A stretch of 31,614 bases of DNA from Verrucomicrobia subdivision 3 bacterium UBA693 (GTDB lineage: Bacteria > Verrucomicrobiota > Verrucomicrobiia > Limisphaerales > UBA8199): positions 1-31,614 of the forward strand of contig DBMR01000003.1 in assembly GCA_002298785.1 (NCBI GenBank), given 5' to 3'. Shown in pieces: positions 1 to 8,116 of the stretch. The translations under genes and the position numbers were made by a program. The notes beneath the pieces are model-generated. The model saw nothing but the letters and a program-made list of their open reading frames with translations, did no database searches and was not told the DNA's origin. The first letter of the stretch is position 1. Each line of letters starts with the position of its first letter.

Positions 1-8
1 ATGCACCC

Positions 9-266
9 CTATGATCGCTTACAGATAAACTGCAGGACAGTTGCGGCAAAGGCGCTGGCAATCGGCGCCGGGAAGTGCATTTCGGCGACTTCCCGGGCGA
101 GCGTCCAAGGTGTGCCGTGTTGCAGATATGCCACACCTCCGACCAATTTGTGCCAGCCGTGAATGTAGAAGATCATGAGCCCTGCTGACGCACGGAGAAT
201 GAGGTGCCCCCATGCGACAACGGGCACGGTAGGGTCGGTGTTCAGCGTCTTTCGAAAGAGGTTCAT
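9..266 (-). CDS. DoxX-family membrane protein, short or truncated
   Basis: The 85-residue frame begins MNLFRKTLNTDP and contains the first membrane segments typical of DoxX proteins (HLILRASAGLMIFYIHGWHKL). DoxX proteins are small inner-membrane proteins, often linked to redox or thiol stress, and usually have about 130-150 residues with four membrane helices. Here a stop comes after roughly the second helix (ends LQFICKRS), so about half the family length is missing. The stop lies almost at the window edge, so a frameshift, a real truncation or an assembly edge cannot be told apart. I chose the inner ATG at 266; the longer upstream reading is Arg-rich and overlaps the next gene. Confidence 0.55.
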   Translation of the reverse strand: MNLFRKTLNTDPTVPVVAWGHLILRASAGLMIFYIHGWHKLVGGVAYLQHGTPWTLAREVAEMHFPAPIASAFAATVLQFICKRS

Positions 267-283
267 GGTCACAAGAGTCCCCA

Positions 284-2155
284 TTAGAACGCGAAACATT
301 CGCAACCTGATCCCCAGAAGCCGACGAATCGGTTTTGAGCCGCCGCGATCCCTGCGAGGAGTTGGTGCGCGGCGTGTGAACAGCCGTGCTCGTGGCAGGT
401 TGCGTTGTGTTGATGCTGTAGTACGGGCACTCCGACGCGCGCAGCTTTTGCGACGTTCAGAGGAGCACCGTACCCGCCGAACACCTTCACGGGTGACCAC
501 TCAGGGAGCACTGGCAATGAAGGCGGCGCGTGCGAACTGAAATCCTCCGTTGCGTGGACGATCCTCCCGCCGACGACGGTGAGCACGGATTCGATTCCTT
601 TGATCTCATCATCCGGGACCGTGAGGTAATCTTCCGTAAGCACGGCAAAGTCAGCGAGTTGGCCGGAGGCAAGAGTGCCCTTCTTTCCAGATTCGCTCGA
701 GAACCAACTGCTGCCTTGTGTGTAGAGCCGCAGGGACTCCTCGCGAGTGAGGCGATTCTTCTCAGGATACATTGCGACGCCCCCAACCGTCTTGCCGGTA
801 ACCAGCCAGTAAAGGGAAACCCAGGGATTGTAACTGGCGACGCGAGTCGCGTCGGTGCCTGCGCCGACAGGGATACCAAGTTCCAGCATTCTTCGCACAG
901 GCGGGGTCCGCTCGGCGGCTTTTGGGCCGTAACGATCAATGAAATATTCGCCCTGGTAGGCCATCCGATGCTGGACGGCGATGCCGCCCCCCAAAGCCTT
1001 GATACGCTCCAGATTCTTATCCGACACAGTCTCGCAATGATCGAAGAACCAATTCAGTCCTTTGAAGGGCACTTCGCGGTTCACTTCCTCGAAGACATTC
1101 AGAAACCGGGTGATGCTTTCGTTGTAAGTGGCGTGCAAGCGGAATGGCCATTTGTTTGCGGCCAGCAAAGCGACCACCTCTTTTAGCTCACCTTCGAGTG
1201 ACGAGGGAAGATCCGGGCGTGGTTCGAGGAAATCTTCGAAGTCAGCGGCAGAAAAAACCAACATCTCACCAGCACCATTGCATCGGAAGAAATCGTCGCC
1301 TTTGCCTGGCCCGGTCATTTTGATCCACCTCGCAAAATCCTCCTTTTCCTGCTTCGGTTTTTGAGTGAACAGGTTGTAGGCGATGCGAAGCGTCAATTCT
1401 CCCCGTTTGTGGAGTTCCTCGATCACGGCGTAGTCCTCGGGGTAATTTTGGAACCCGCCGCCCGCGTCGATGATGCTAGTCAAGCCGAGCCGGTTGAGCT
1501 CACGCATGAAATGGCGCGTCGAGTTCAACTGATGTTCCGGCGGCAGTTTGGGCCCCTTCGCCAGGGTAGCGTAAAGAATCGTCGCGTTGGGGCGAGCGAT
1601 GAGTAGTCCTGTGGGATTGCCGCTGCCGTCCCGCTGAATTTCACCGCCCGGCGGGTTCGGCGTATCCTTCGTGTAGCCGCAGGCACGAAGGGCAGCCTGG
1701 TTCAATAGCGCACGGCAGTATAGATGCAGAATGAACACCGGTGTCTCGGGGGCGGCGGCATTGATTTCCTCCAGCGTCGGCATTCGACGTTCCGCAAATT
1801 GGAATTCACTCCAGCCGCCAACCACGCGGACCCACTGACCTGGCGGCGTGCGTTGCGCCTGCTCCTTCAGCATCCGCAGCGCGTCGGCCAGCGACGGAAC
1901 GCCGTCCCAGCGTAGTTCCAGGTTGTAGTTCAAGCCCCCGCGAATGACATGCAGGTGCGAGTCGTTCAAACCAGGGATGACGCGACGACCCTTCAGATCA
2001 ATGATCTTCGTGTTCGGACCGTGTTCATATTCTTCGGCATCATCCAGGCCAATTATTCGCCCGTCCTTGACGGCTACGTTAGTAGCCTCGGGATACGTCG
2101 GATCGAGAGTCGTGATGCGTCCATTGTGAAGAATGAGATCAGCTTGCTTTTTCAT
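284..2155 (-). CDS. YtcJ-like metal-dependent amidohydrolase
   Basis: A 623-residue amidohydrolase of the YtcJ type, which hydrolyses C-N bonds using a metal site in a TIM barrel. The N-terminal beta-sandwich (ADLILHNGRITTLDP) leads to the metal motif near residue 65 (PGLNDSHLHVIRGG, the HxH equivalent). Later come the HATYNE and FDHCE histidine regions and GAGTDATRVASYNPW with the barrel-end Asp. The C terminus has an extra His/Cys-rich tail (CHEHGCSHAAHQ) seen in a subset of these enzymes. The true substrate cannot be inferred. It lies in the same direction as and just downstream of the ABM protein gene, with a gap of about 14 nt. No clear Shine-Dalgarno is seen. Confidence 0.85.
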   Translation of the reverse strand: MKKQADLILHNGRITTLDPTYPEATNVAVKDGRIIGLDDAEEYEHGPNTKIIDLKGRRVIPGLNDSHLHVIRGGLNYNLELRWDGVPSLADALRMLKEQAQRTPPGQWVRVVGGWSEFQFAERRMPTLEEINAAAPETPVFILHLYCRALLNQAALRACGYTKDTPNPPGGEIQRDGSGNPTGLLIARPNATILYATLAKGPKLPPEHQLNSTRHFMRELNRLGLTSIIDAGGGFQNYPEDYAVIEELHKRGELTLRIAYNLFTQKPKQEKEDFARWIKMTGPGKGDDFFRCNGAGEMLVFSAADFEDFLEPRPDLPSSLEGELKEVVALLAANKWPFRLHATYNESITRFLNVFEEVNREVPFKGLNWFFDHCETVSDKNLERIKALGGGIAVQHRMAYQGEYFIDRYGPKAAERTPPVRRMLELGIPVGAGTDATRVASYNPWVSLYWLVTGKTVGGVAMYPEKNRLTREESLRLYTQGSSWFSSESGKKGTLASGQLADFAVLTEDYLTVPDDEIKGIESVLTVVGGRIVHATEDFSSHAPPSLPVLPEWSPVKVFGGYGAPLNVAKAARVGVPVLQHQHNATCHEHGCSHAAHQLLAGIAAAQNRFVGFWGSGCECFAF

Positions 2156-2169
2156 GAGATTCGAGTGGG

Positions 2170-2712
2170 TTACAGATTATTTGGATACAGCCAGCTCTTG
2201 GCGAGCTTGACGAGCAATGGCATCGCCACCCAGGTCAGGATGAGCACAATGCCGCCGGCGACGGCTCCGGCGAATATGGCCCTTGGCACACCCTGACCGA
2301 TCAAGGGATTCAACGCCGCCGGCACCGCCATGCTAACCGGCCAGACAGCGAGCCACGTGAGGAGCGCCATTTTCCAGCGTGGCGGTGGATTCTGTGGCGA
2401 GCAAAACCAAGCTTCCAGTCCGTTCAACTGGCGATACACAGGTTCACCTTCAACCAACGGTTGGATCCGTTCCTCCCAGGCTTTGAACATCGGCGAGGCA
2501 TAAAAGTTATCCCGCTCCCGTTCATTCGCGAAGGTCCGCAGAATGCCGAATTCCGGTGATGGCGAGCCCGGTGGCGGGACAAGCATGCTGGCTCCCTGCA
2601 CGCCGATGTGGGCAAACGAAGTGGTGAAAAACTCCTTGAGTGCTGCCTGAAACGTGGCTTCGCACCCCGGCTTGATCTTTCTTGTGATAGCGACATGGAC
2701 GGGTTGGCTCAT
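2170..2712 (-). CDS. Antibiotic biosynthesis monooxygenase (ABM) domain membrane protein
   Basis: A 180-residue protein. Residues about 1-100 form one ABM-type ferredoxin-like domain (VHVAITRKIKPGCEATFQ, then FGILRTFANERERDNFYAS). Residues about 112-175 hold two hydrophobic helices (MALLTWLAVWPVSMAVPAAL and IFAGAVAGGIVLILTWVAM). This ABM plus two-helix layout is a known membrane-anchored family of unknown substrate. It sits between the amidohydrolase and the porin in a same-strand run with short gaps, so co-transcription is likely. A small-molecule oxidation role is inferred from the fold only. Confidence 0.75.
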   Translation of the reverse strand: MSQPVHVAITRKIKPGCEATFQAALKEFFTTSFAHIGVQGASMLVPPPGSPSPEFGILRTFANERERDNFYASPMFKAWEERIQPLVEGEPVYRQLNGLEAWFCSPQNPPPRWKMALLTWLAVWPVSMAVPAALNPLIGQGVPRAIFAGAVAGGIVLILTWVAMPLLVKLAKSWLYPNNL

Positions 2713-2724
2713 GATCGGTTTTCG

Positions 2725-4122
2725 TTAAAAGAGAAACGTCAATGTCGTGGAAACATAGTTCACGTCGCTACCGCCGGCAGCATGGACGTAACTCCCGGTA
2801 AGAAAGTGAACGTAAGATGCGCCAAACCAGACGTGCTTTTGTATCTGCCATTGCAGATTCACATCCAACGCAGTGGCAACGTAGGAAGGGGCCGTTTCCA
2901 GTGCCGGAATTTCAATGTATCCCGGGACGGCATAAACCGCATCGTTTCGCGAATATCGCCAGATCCAATTCGCGCCGCCGTCAACCGACACGGTGGGCGA
3001 CAGCTTCAGCGTGAGGTTTGGATGGATACCAATGATGTTTTGGGGACGAATCAGAGCGGCATCGTTGAAGTAACCGGATTTGAAATAGAGTGCGTCGAAA
3101 GTGTCAAGCCGCCCATCCTTGGCATCATGGTCGCCGCTGGTAACGCCTACTTTCAGGCCAAGCCGGGGTCGCCACGTTGTATCCCAGGTGTAACCGGAAT
3201 CCAATGCGGCCGTCCAAGCGAGGATGGAATCGTTTCCAAAACTTCCTACCTGCAAAACCTGTTCCGCGTTATAGTCCCAGCCATTCAATACACCGAATTC
3301 ACGGGCGCCGAACGAATGCCGGTGTTCCTCGCCGGCTCCCGAGGCGTAGATCGCGTGCTTATTGGCGATGCCCAGATAGTAAAGGTCGATGCCCTGCTTG
3401 TGCGGTGCATCAAACCAATGAGTAACATACAGTCCCCAGAACGCGGTGTTAGGGTTGCTTCCGGAAATTCCGCCGGTGTCTTTAACGGGGCGTGTGATAA
3501 ATGCCGTGGCCTCCCAAAGCGGCCGGGAATAAATCAGCTCGCCTCCGTCAAATCGCAAAGGGATGTTCGGCGCCGCCCGTGTGGCCACTAGCCGGCCCGA
3601 TCCAAGGCTCATGCCAAAACGGCCACCGCGCAAAGTGAGGCTTTCCTCCTCCGTCAGATATGGCACGACATCCACGAAGGCGAATTGGAGATCTATCGGA
3701 TCATCTTGCACTGGCGAAGCGGGTGGAGTCTCGCCTTCTATTACGCCCGAGATGCCTTCCGCAAACACCCGGAGCCGCTCCCCCAAGCGCATATCGCTCA
3801 ACAAAGTGATGCGTTGGAGCCAGTAGGAATCGGGACCATTTCCACCGATGCCAAAATCGGGATTGTAGTTTCCCTCAAACCGCTCACGCAGTTCTCCGCC
3901 CAGCGTAAGATACCAGCCCGGCTCACTCGCTCGCAATGGGATGAATTTAATTGGATCAATCCAGTCCGTGCGGTTGCTCGGGTTGCTTAGATAGGAATAG
4001 TCTTCATCGAACCGCAACACCTTGTAGGGCGGGGGCACAAACTGAGCTTCCGGTGTCATGTCGTCGGCTAGTAAAGTGAGCGGCATGATTAGCGAGACGG
4101 GGATGGACCATCCACTGCGCAT
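2725..4122 (-). CDS. Alginate-export-type outer-membrane porin
   Basis: The 465-residue protein from the ATG at 4122 starts with a signal peptide (MRSGWSIPVSLIMPLTLLADD). It then shows alternating amphipathic strands characteristic of the alginate_exp beta-barrel family (WYLTLGGELRERFEGNYNPDFG; LRGGRFGMSLGSGRLVATR; WDYNAEQVLQVGSFG). It ends in Phe (TLTFLF), as outer-membrane barrel proteins usually do. An upstream in-frame ATG (4191) would add 23 residues before the signal peptide and overlap the upstream gene, so it is less likely. Family members export or take up polysaccharides or small solutes; the substrate here is unknown. Confidence 0.8.
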   Translation of the reverse strand: MRSGWSIPVSLIMPLTLLADDMTPEAQFVPPPYKVLRFDEDYSYLSNPSNRTDWIDPIKFIPLRASEPGWYLTLGGELRERFEGNYNPDFGIGGNGPDSYWLQRITLLSDMRLGERLRVFAEGISGVIEGETPPASPVQDDPIDLQFAFVDVVPYLTEEESLTLRGGRFGMSLGSGRLVATRAAPNIPLRFDGGELIYSRPLWEATAFITRPVKDTGGISGSNPNTAFWGLYVTHWFDAPHKQGIDLYYLGIANKHAIYASGAGEEHRHSFGAREFGVLNGWDYNAEQVLQVGSFGNDSILAWTAALDSGYTWDTTWRPRLGLKVGVTSGDHDAKDGRLDTFDALYFKSGYFNDAALIRPQNIIGIHPNLTLKLSPTVSVDGGANWIWRYSRNDAVYAVPGYIEIPALETAPSYVATALDVNLQWQIQKHVWFGASYVHFLTGSYVHAAGGSDVNYVSTTLTFLF

Positions 4123-4126
4123 GATT

Positions 4127-4855
4127 TTATTTTTCAGTAGAGCCGTAGGGCGTGGCATCACGTGTTGCCAATTCAGCGCTGACAGATTCAACGCCTTCGC
4201 CGACCTGCTTCACGGCATCATCGAAGTAAGCCGGGCCGGCTTCCACCACGAGAGCCTCGATGCTGAACTTGGGCGCAAGCCCTTGGGCTTGAAGACGCTT
4301 CTCTGTGTCGTAAGCCGACAGCAATTGTTCGACAAAGGCGCGGTCGCCTTCCCCAACATCGATCGCTGAGTTGCCCTGATCCCGGATCACCGGGGCCCAG
4401 GCGACGTGTTTGGCCTGCAACCGCACGGCTTCTCTGGCTGCGATGCGCCCCACCAATCGAAGCGAATCCAGCGAAAGTTCCTTTTCCTCACCCAGTCCGA
4501 TTACCATGAAACGCTTTGCAGGGATGGAGCCTTTGGACGGGGTGAATAAGAACGTTTCGCCCAGTTCGCCGACGAACTCCCCCCGCTTGCGCAACGCGGA
4601 GAGCAGGCCACCGAGATGGGCGTCCGTATCCTTCGCTGCCCCCTGATAGGTATCTCCGGATGGTTTGTGTTTGAACAGGCAGATGATTTGAAGGTCGGCC
4701 GCTTCCATGTAAGGCCCGACCATTTTGATGGACACCTGGATGCCCAGCGGCCTCGTGGCAAAGACGTTCTCTTTCGGAGCAGTCGTCTCCGCGGCCCTTG
4801 GGCTGGCGACCACGAACGCCAGCACAAGGCTTAAGGCAATAACTTTTGCTTTCAT
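4127..4855 (-). CDS. Secreted protein with leucyl-aminopeptidase N-terminal (M17_N) domain
   Basis: A 242-residue protein with a signal peptide (MKAKVIALSLVLAFVVASPRAAE), followed by the M17 leucyl aminopeptidase N-terminal macro-like domain (TDAHLGGLLSALRKRGEFVG; GETFLFTPSKGSIPAKRFMVIGLGEE). The C-terminal catalytic peptidase domain of M17 enzymes is absent, so it is not a peptidase on its own. Exported stand-alone M17_N proteins of about this size are known but uncharacterised. The stop is 5 nt from the porin start, which suggests translational coupling with it. Confidence 0.75.
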   Translation of the reverse strand: MKAKVIALSLVLAFVVASPRAAETTAPKENVFATRPLGIQVSIKMVGPYMEAADLQIICLFKHKPSGDTYQGAAKDTDAHLGGLLSALRKRGEFVGELGETFLFTPSKGSIPAKRFMVIGLGEEKELSLDSLRLVGRIAAREAVRLQAKHVAWAPVIRDQGNSAIDVGEGDRAFVEQLLSAYDTEKRLQAQGLAPKFSIEALVVEAGPAYFDDAVKQVGEGVESVSAELATRDATPYGSTEK

Positions 4856-4891
4856 AATAGATCGAGGTTTGGGGGCGAATGCCGGCTCCCG

Positions 4892-5566
4892 TCAGTGTGC
4901 CTTCTTGGGCACAATCTGCGGCTTTTGCGCCGACTGCGGTGCGTGGTGCACCATCGTGTAGGCGTATTCCACACCCACGCCGTAAGCGCCTGCCTGTCCC
5001 TTGAGCAAGCCCATGAGGTTGTTGTAATGCTCGCGGTTTTTCCAGTCGCGTTGCCATTCCAGCAGGGCGGCGATGGTGGTCAATCGTACCGCGCCGGCCT
5101 GCACCATGCGCGACAAGGCGGCTTCCTGCGCAGCGGGCGAGGTTGCGCCGCAACAATCCTCAACCACATAGACGTTGTAACCCGCGCCGAGCATTTCGAT
5201 GGTCGGCCAGGTAATGCACACTTCCGTCCACAGGCCGGTCATCAGGATGTTCTTTCGGCCCGTATCTTCGATGGCTTTGCGGAAAACGGGGTCATCCCAT
5301 GAATTCATGGAGGAGCGCTCGACCACCGGCTGGCCGGGAAAAACGTCGAGTAATTGCGGCCAGATGTAGCCGCTAAACGATTCGGTTTCAACGGCCGTAA
5401 GCACCGTCGGCACGTTGAACTCCTTCGCGACCTTGGCAAGGAGCGTGACGTTGTTGATCATCGTGGCTCGATCCGCGCTTGCCATGCCAAAGGTCATCTG
5501 CGGCTGCTGGTCAATAAATACGACCGCGCTATCCTGTGGCGTATAGAGTTTGTGATAGTTTGACAT
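4892..5566 (-). CDS. YcaC-like isochorismatase-family cysteine hydrolase
   Basis: A 224-residue alpha/beta cysteine hydrolase. It shows the catalytic Asp near residue 17 (AVVFIDQQPQM) and the nucleophile Cys near residue 115 in TGLWTEVCITWPTIEML. The cis-peptide region and length match the YcaC branch. The start at 5566 (MSNYHKLYTPQD) has a good upstream AGGAAG; a longer in-frame start at 5668 gives a poorly conserved extension. The exact substrate is unknown in most YcaC proteins. It lies downstream of an SDR in the same direction. Confidence 0.85.
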   Translation of the reverse strand: MSNYHKLYTPQDSAVVFIDQQPQMTFGMASADRATMINNVTLLAKVAKEFNVPTVLTAVETESFSGYIWPQLLDVFPGQPVVERSSMNSWDDPVFRKAIEDTGRKNILMTGLWTEVCITWPTIEMLGAGYNVYVVEDCCGATSPAAQEAALSRMVQAGAVRLTTIAALLEWQRDWKNREHYNNLMGLLKGQAGAYGVGVEYAYTMVHHAPQSAQKPQIVPKKAH

Positions 5567-5634
5567 TTTTTCTTCCTTTCTTGTGTTGTGGTTTGTGTAT
5601 TGATTGTCGAAACGAGAAATCTGGGTTGTGGCTA

Positions 5635-6381
5635 TCATGCCGCAAAACCGCCGTCGATGGTTAGACACGCTCCGGTCACGAATGCAGCTTCCGGACTGGC
5701 AAGGTAAGCAACCATGCTGGCGATCTCGTCACCTGTGGCGTAACGCTTGATAGCCATGAATCCCTTTAGCGTTTCCGCGAATGGACCATTGGAGGGGTTC
5801 ATGTCCGTTTCCACTGGACCAGGCTGGACGGTGTTTACCGTGATTCCTCGGGGGCCGAGATCTCGCGCGAGGCCGCGCGTGAGTCCGGCGACCGCCGCCT
5901 TGGTCATGGCGTAAACACTGCCGCCAGCGAAAGGCATTCTGTCGGCATTCACGCTGCCAATTGTGATAATCCGCCCGCCATCGGGCAGATGTCGCGCGGC
6001 CTCCTGAGCCGCAACAAAAACGGCGCGGAGATTCACCGCCACCGAGCGGTCGAAATCGTCGAACGTAAGCTCTTCGAGCGGCTTAATCACGGCGATCCCC
6101 GCGTTGTTGACTAGCACATCCAGGCGCCCGAGCCTCCGCACCGTTTCGGCGACAGCGCTTTTCACTGCGTCGACATCCGTGTTGTCTGCCCGGATGGCCA
6201 AAGCGCGCCCACCTGCCTTTTCGACAGCCCGCACAACTTCATCGGCCTTCTGTTGGCCGGTCGAAAAAGTGATGGCCACCGTAGCGCCATCCGTGGCGAG
6301 CCGTTTGGCAATGGCGGCACCGATTCCGCGCGAACCGCCGGTAACGAGCGCAACTTTGCCAGAGAGTGTTTTGGTGTTCAT
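5635..6381 (-). CDS. Short-chain dehydrogenase/reductase (SDR)
   Basis: A 248-residue classical SDR. The NAD(P) motif GGSRGIG lies near residue 16, NNAG near residue 90, and the catalytic Ser plus YAMTK lie near residues 145-160. The C terminus is the common LTIDGGFAA. FabG-like NADP-dependent 3-oxoacyl or small-carbonyl reductases have this length and layout. The start at 6381 (MNTKTLSGKVALVTGG) fits the family; an upstream in-frame start adds an unrelated extension. The substrate is not predictable. Confidence 0.9.
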   Translation of the reverse strand: MNTKTLSGKVALVTGGSRGIGAAIAKRLATDGATVAITFSTGQQKADEVVRAVEKAGGRALAIRADNTDVDAVKSAVAETVRRLGRLDVLVNNAGIAVIKPLEELTFDDFDRSVAVNLRAVFVAAQEAARHLPDGGRIITIGSVNADRMPFAGGSVYAMTKAAVAGLTRGLARDLGPRGITVNTVQPGPVETDMNPSNGPFAETLKGFMAIKRYATGDEIASMVAYLASPEAAFVTGACLTIDGGFAA

Positions 6382-6433
6382 AGTTCTATGGAGCGTGTCA
6401 ATGTTATGGTTCAGCCAGCCGCATCCGCCCGGA

Positions 6434-7258
6434 TTAGGATTTGATGAAATCCAAAAGGTCTTTATTAAGCTGCTCCTTGGCCGTATCGCCAAGGGCGTGC
6501 GAACCGCCGGGATAAATTTTCAGGGTGGAATTCTTGACCAGCTTGACCGAAAGCTCGGCAGAAGCCTCGATGGGCACAATCTGGTCGGCATCACCGTGGA
6601 TTATCAGCGTCGGCACGTCGAACTTCTTCAGGTCTTCAGTAAAGTCCGTTTCCGAAAACGCCTTGATGCAGTCGTACGCGTTCTTGTGGCCGGACATCAT
6701 ACCCTGCATCCACCACGATTGAATCAGGCCTTGCGAAACCTTCGCTCCCGGCCGGTTGAAGTTGAAGAATGGGCCGCTAGCCACGTCCAGGAAGAACTGC
6801 GCACGGTCCGCCAAATACGCTGCGCGGAACCTATCAAATACCTCGATAGGCAGGCCGCCTGGGTTAGCCTTAGTCTTAAGCATGATCGGAGGCACTGCCC
6901 CCATTAATACGGCCTTGGCCACGCGCTGCGTGCCGTGGCGGCCGATGAAACGCGCAACCTCCCCACCCCCGGTGGAGTGGCCAATCATGACCGCTTTCGT
7001 CAAACCCAAGACCTTGAACAGCTCCGCCAAATCGTCGGCATAAGTATCCATGTCGTTGCCATTCCACGGTTGGCCGGAACGTCCGTGGCCGCGGCGGTCA
7101 TGCGCAATACAGCGGTAACCGTTCGAGGCGAGAAAGAACATCTGTGCATCCCAGGCATCCGAGCTGAGCGGCCAGCCATGGCTGAAAACCACCGGCTGTC
7201 CCGAGCCCCAGTCCTTGTAGTAGAGTTGCGTGCCGTCTTTCGTTGTAATCGTGCTCAT
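6434..7258 (-). CDS. Alpha/beta hydrolase, non-heme chloroperoxidase/esterase type
   Basis: A 274-residue alpha/beta hydrolase. It shows the oxyanion region SHGWPLSS, the nucleophile elbow GHSTGGG (Ser near residue 97), the acid in IIHGDADQIVP and the catalytic His in YPGGSHAL. These features and the N-terminal DGTQLYYKDWGSGQPVVFSHG match cofactor-free haloperoxidase/esterase proteins. They hydrolyse esters or form peracids in vitro; the in vivo role is usually unknown. It is the first gene of the SDR/YcaC run, and the ATG is preceded by a GAGAAG-type ribosome site. Confidence 0.88.
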   Translation of the reverse strand: MSTITTKDGTQLYYKDWGSGQPVVFSHGWPLSSDAWDAQMFFLASNGYRCIAHDRRGHGRSGQPWNGNDMDTYADDLAELFKVLGLTKAVMIGHSTGGGEVARFIGRHGTQRVAKAVLMGAVPPIMLKTKANPGGLPIEVFDRFRAAYLADRAQFFLDVASGPFFNFNRPGAKVSQGLIQSWWMQGMMSGHKNAYDCIKAFSETDFTEDLKKFDVPTLIIHGDADQIVPIEASAELSVKLVKNSTLKIYPGGSHALGDTAKEQLNKDLLDFIKS

Positions 7259-7423
7259 GTGCTTCTCGCTTTCCGCTCAGCCGCTTATCGGCGTTATTAA
7301 AAAGTTACAGTGCAACTCTAACCGCAGACGCACATCTGCAAACCGAACATTGGAAGGAAAGTGTTCTCCTACCAAAGTAGGAGGCACCTCAGAGGGCTAA
7401 CCGAGCGACGAAGGGAGAAAGAA

Positions 7424-8116
7424 TTATGAACGGAGCAAACCTTTGCGGGTGGCCACGGCGATGGCTTCGGTACGGCTCAGAACATTGAGCTTTTTGAAAA
7501 TAGATTGGACATGGCTTTTGACTGTGACCTCGGAGATGGACAGTGCCACGCCCACCAATTTGTTGGGCTTGCCCTCCGCGAGCAACCGCAATACTTCCAG
7601 TTCGCGCGGAGTGAGCTCTTCGCCGGGCAACCTTTCGATCAGCTTGGCCGCAATCGCCGGTGGTACAAAGGTCCGACCTGCGTGAACCTCCCGGATGCAC
7701 TGAAACAATTCCTCACGGCGCACATCCTTCAGCAAATAGGATTTTGCGCCCGCCCGCATGCCACGATAAATGTCCTCATCGCCGTCAAAGGTTGTAAGCA
7801 CGATGATCCTCGCGTTCGGATCGATTGCGCGGATTTCGTAGATGGCAGCGACACCTTCCATCTGCGGCATGCGTAGGTCCATCAACGTCACATCGGGCCG
7901 ATGTTTCCGCCACAGCTCAACGGCCTGCCGACCGTCCCCAGTATCAGCCACGATTTGCAGGTCGCGCTCCTGATTGATGATGGCGACGAGGCCATCCCGG
8001 ACGACAGTGTGATCCTCGGCGATCAAAACGCGGATGGCTGGTCGTGCCATCGCATTATTCTGGGCGCGCGGGTAAGCGCTGTCGCTCTTGCTTTGCTTTT
8101 CAGGCTTGGTTTTCAC
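7424..8116 (-). CDS. NarL/LuxR-family response regulator
   Basis: A 230-residue two-domain regulator. The receiver domain (IRVLIAEDHTVVRDGL; acceptor Asp in PDVTLMDLRMPQ; Lys in YLLKDV) is followed by a LuxR-type HTH (LTPRELEVLRLLAEGKPNKLVG...SEVTVKSHVQSIFKKL). It starts inside the 3' end of the upstream kinase gene (GTG at 8116, 17-nt overlap), or at the ATG at 8050. Tight coupling marks the kinase at 8100-10139 as its partner. Target genes are unknown. Confidence 0.93.
   Translation of the reverse strand: MKTKPEKQSKSDSAYPRAQNNAMARPAIRVLIAEDHTVVRDGLVAIINQERDLQIVADTGDGRQAVELWRKHRPDVTLMDLRMPQMEGVAAIYEIRAIDPNARIIVLTTFDGDEDIYRGMRAGAKSYLLKDVRREELFQCIREVHAGRTFVPPAIAAKLIERLPGEELTPRELEVLRLLAEGKPNKLVGVALSISEVTVKSHVQSIFKKLNVLSRTEAIAVATRKGLLRS

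Noticed and set aside
2608..3591. 327-codon plus-strand ORF opposite the porin and ABM genes
   Set aside because: It is antisense to two well-supported genes and shows no family features.
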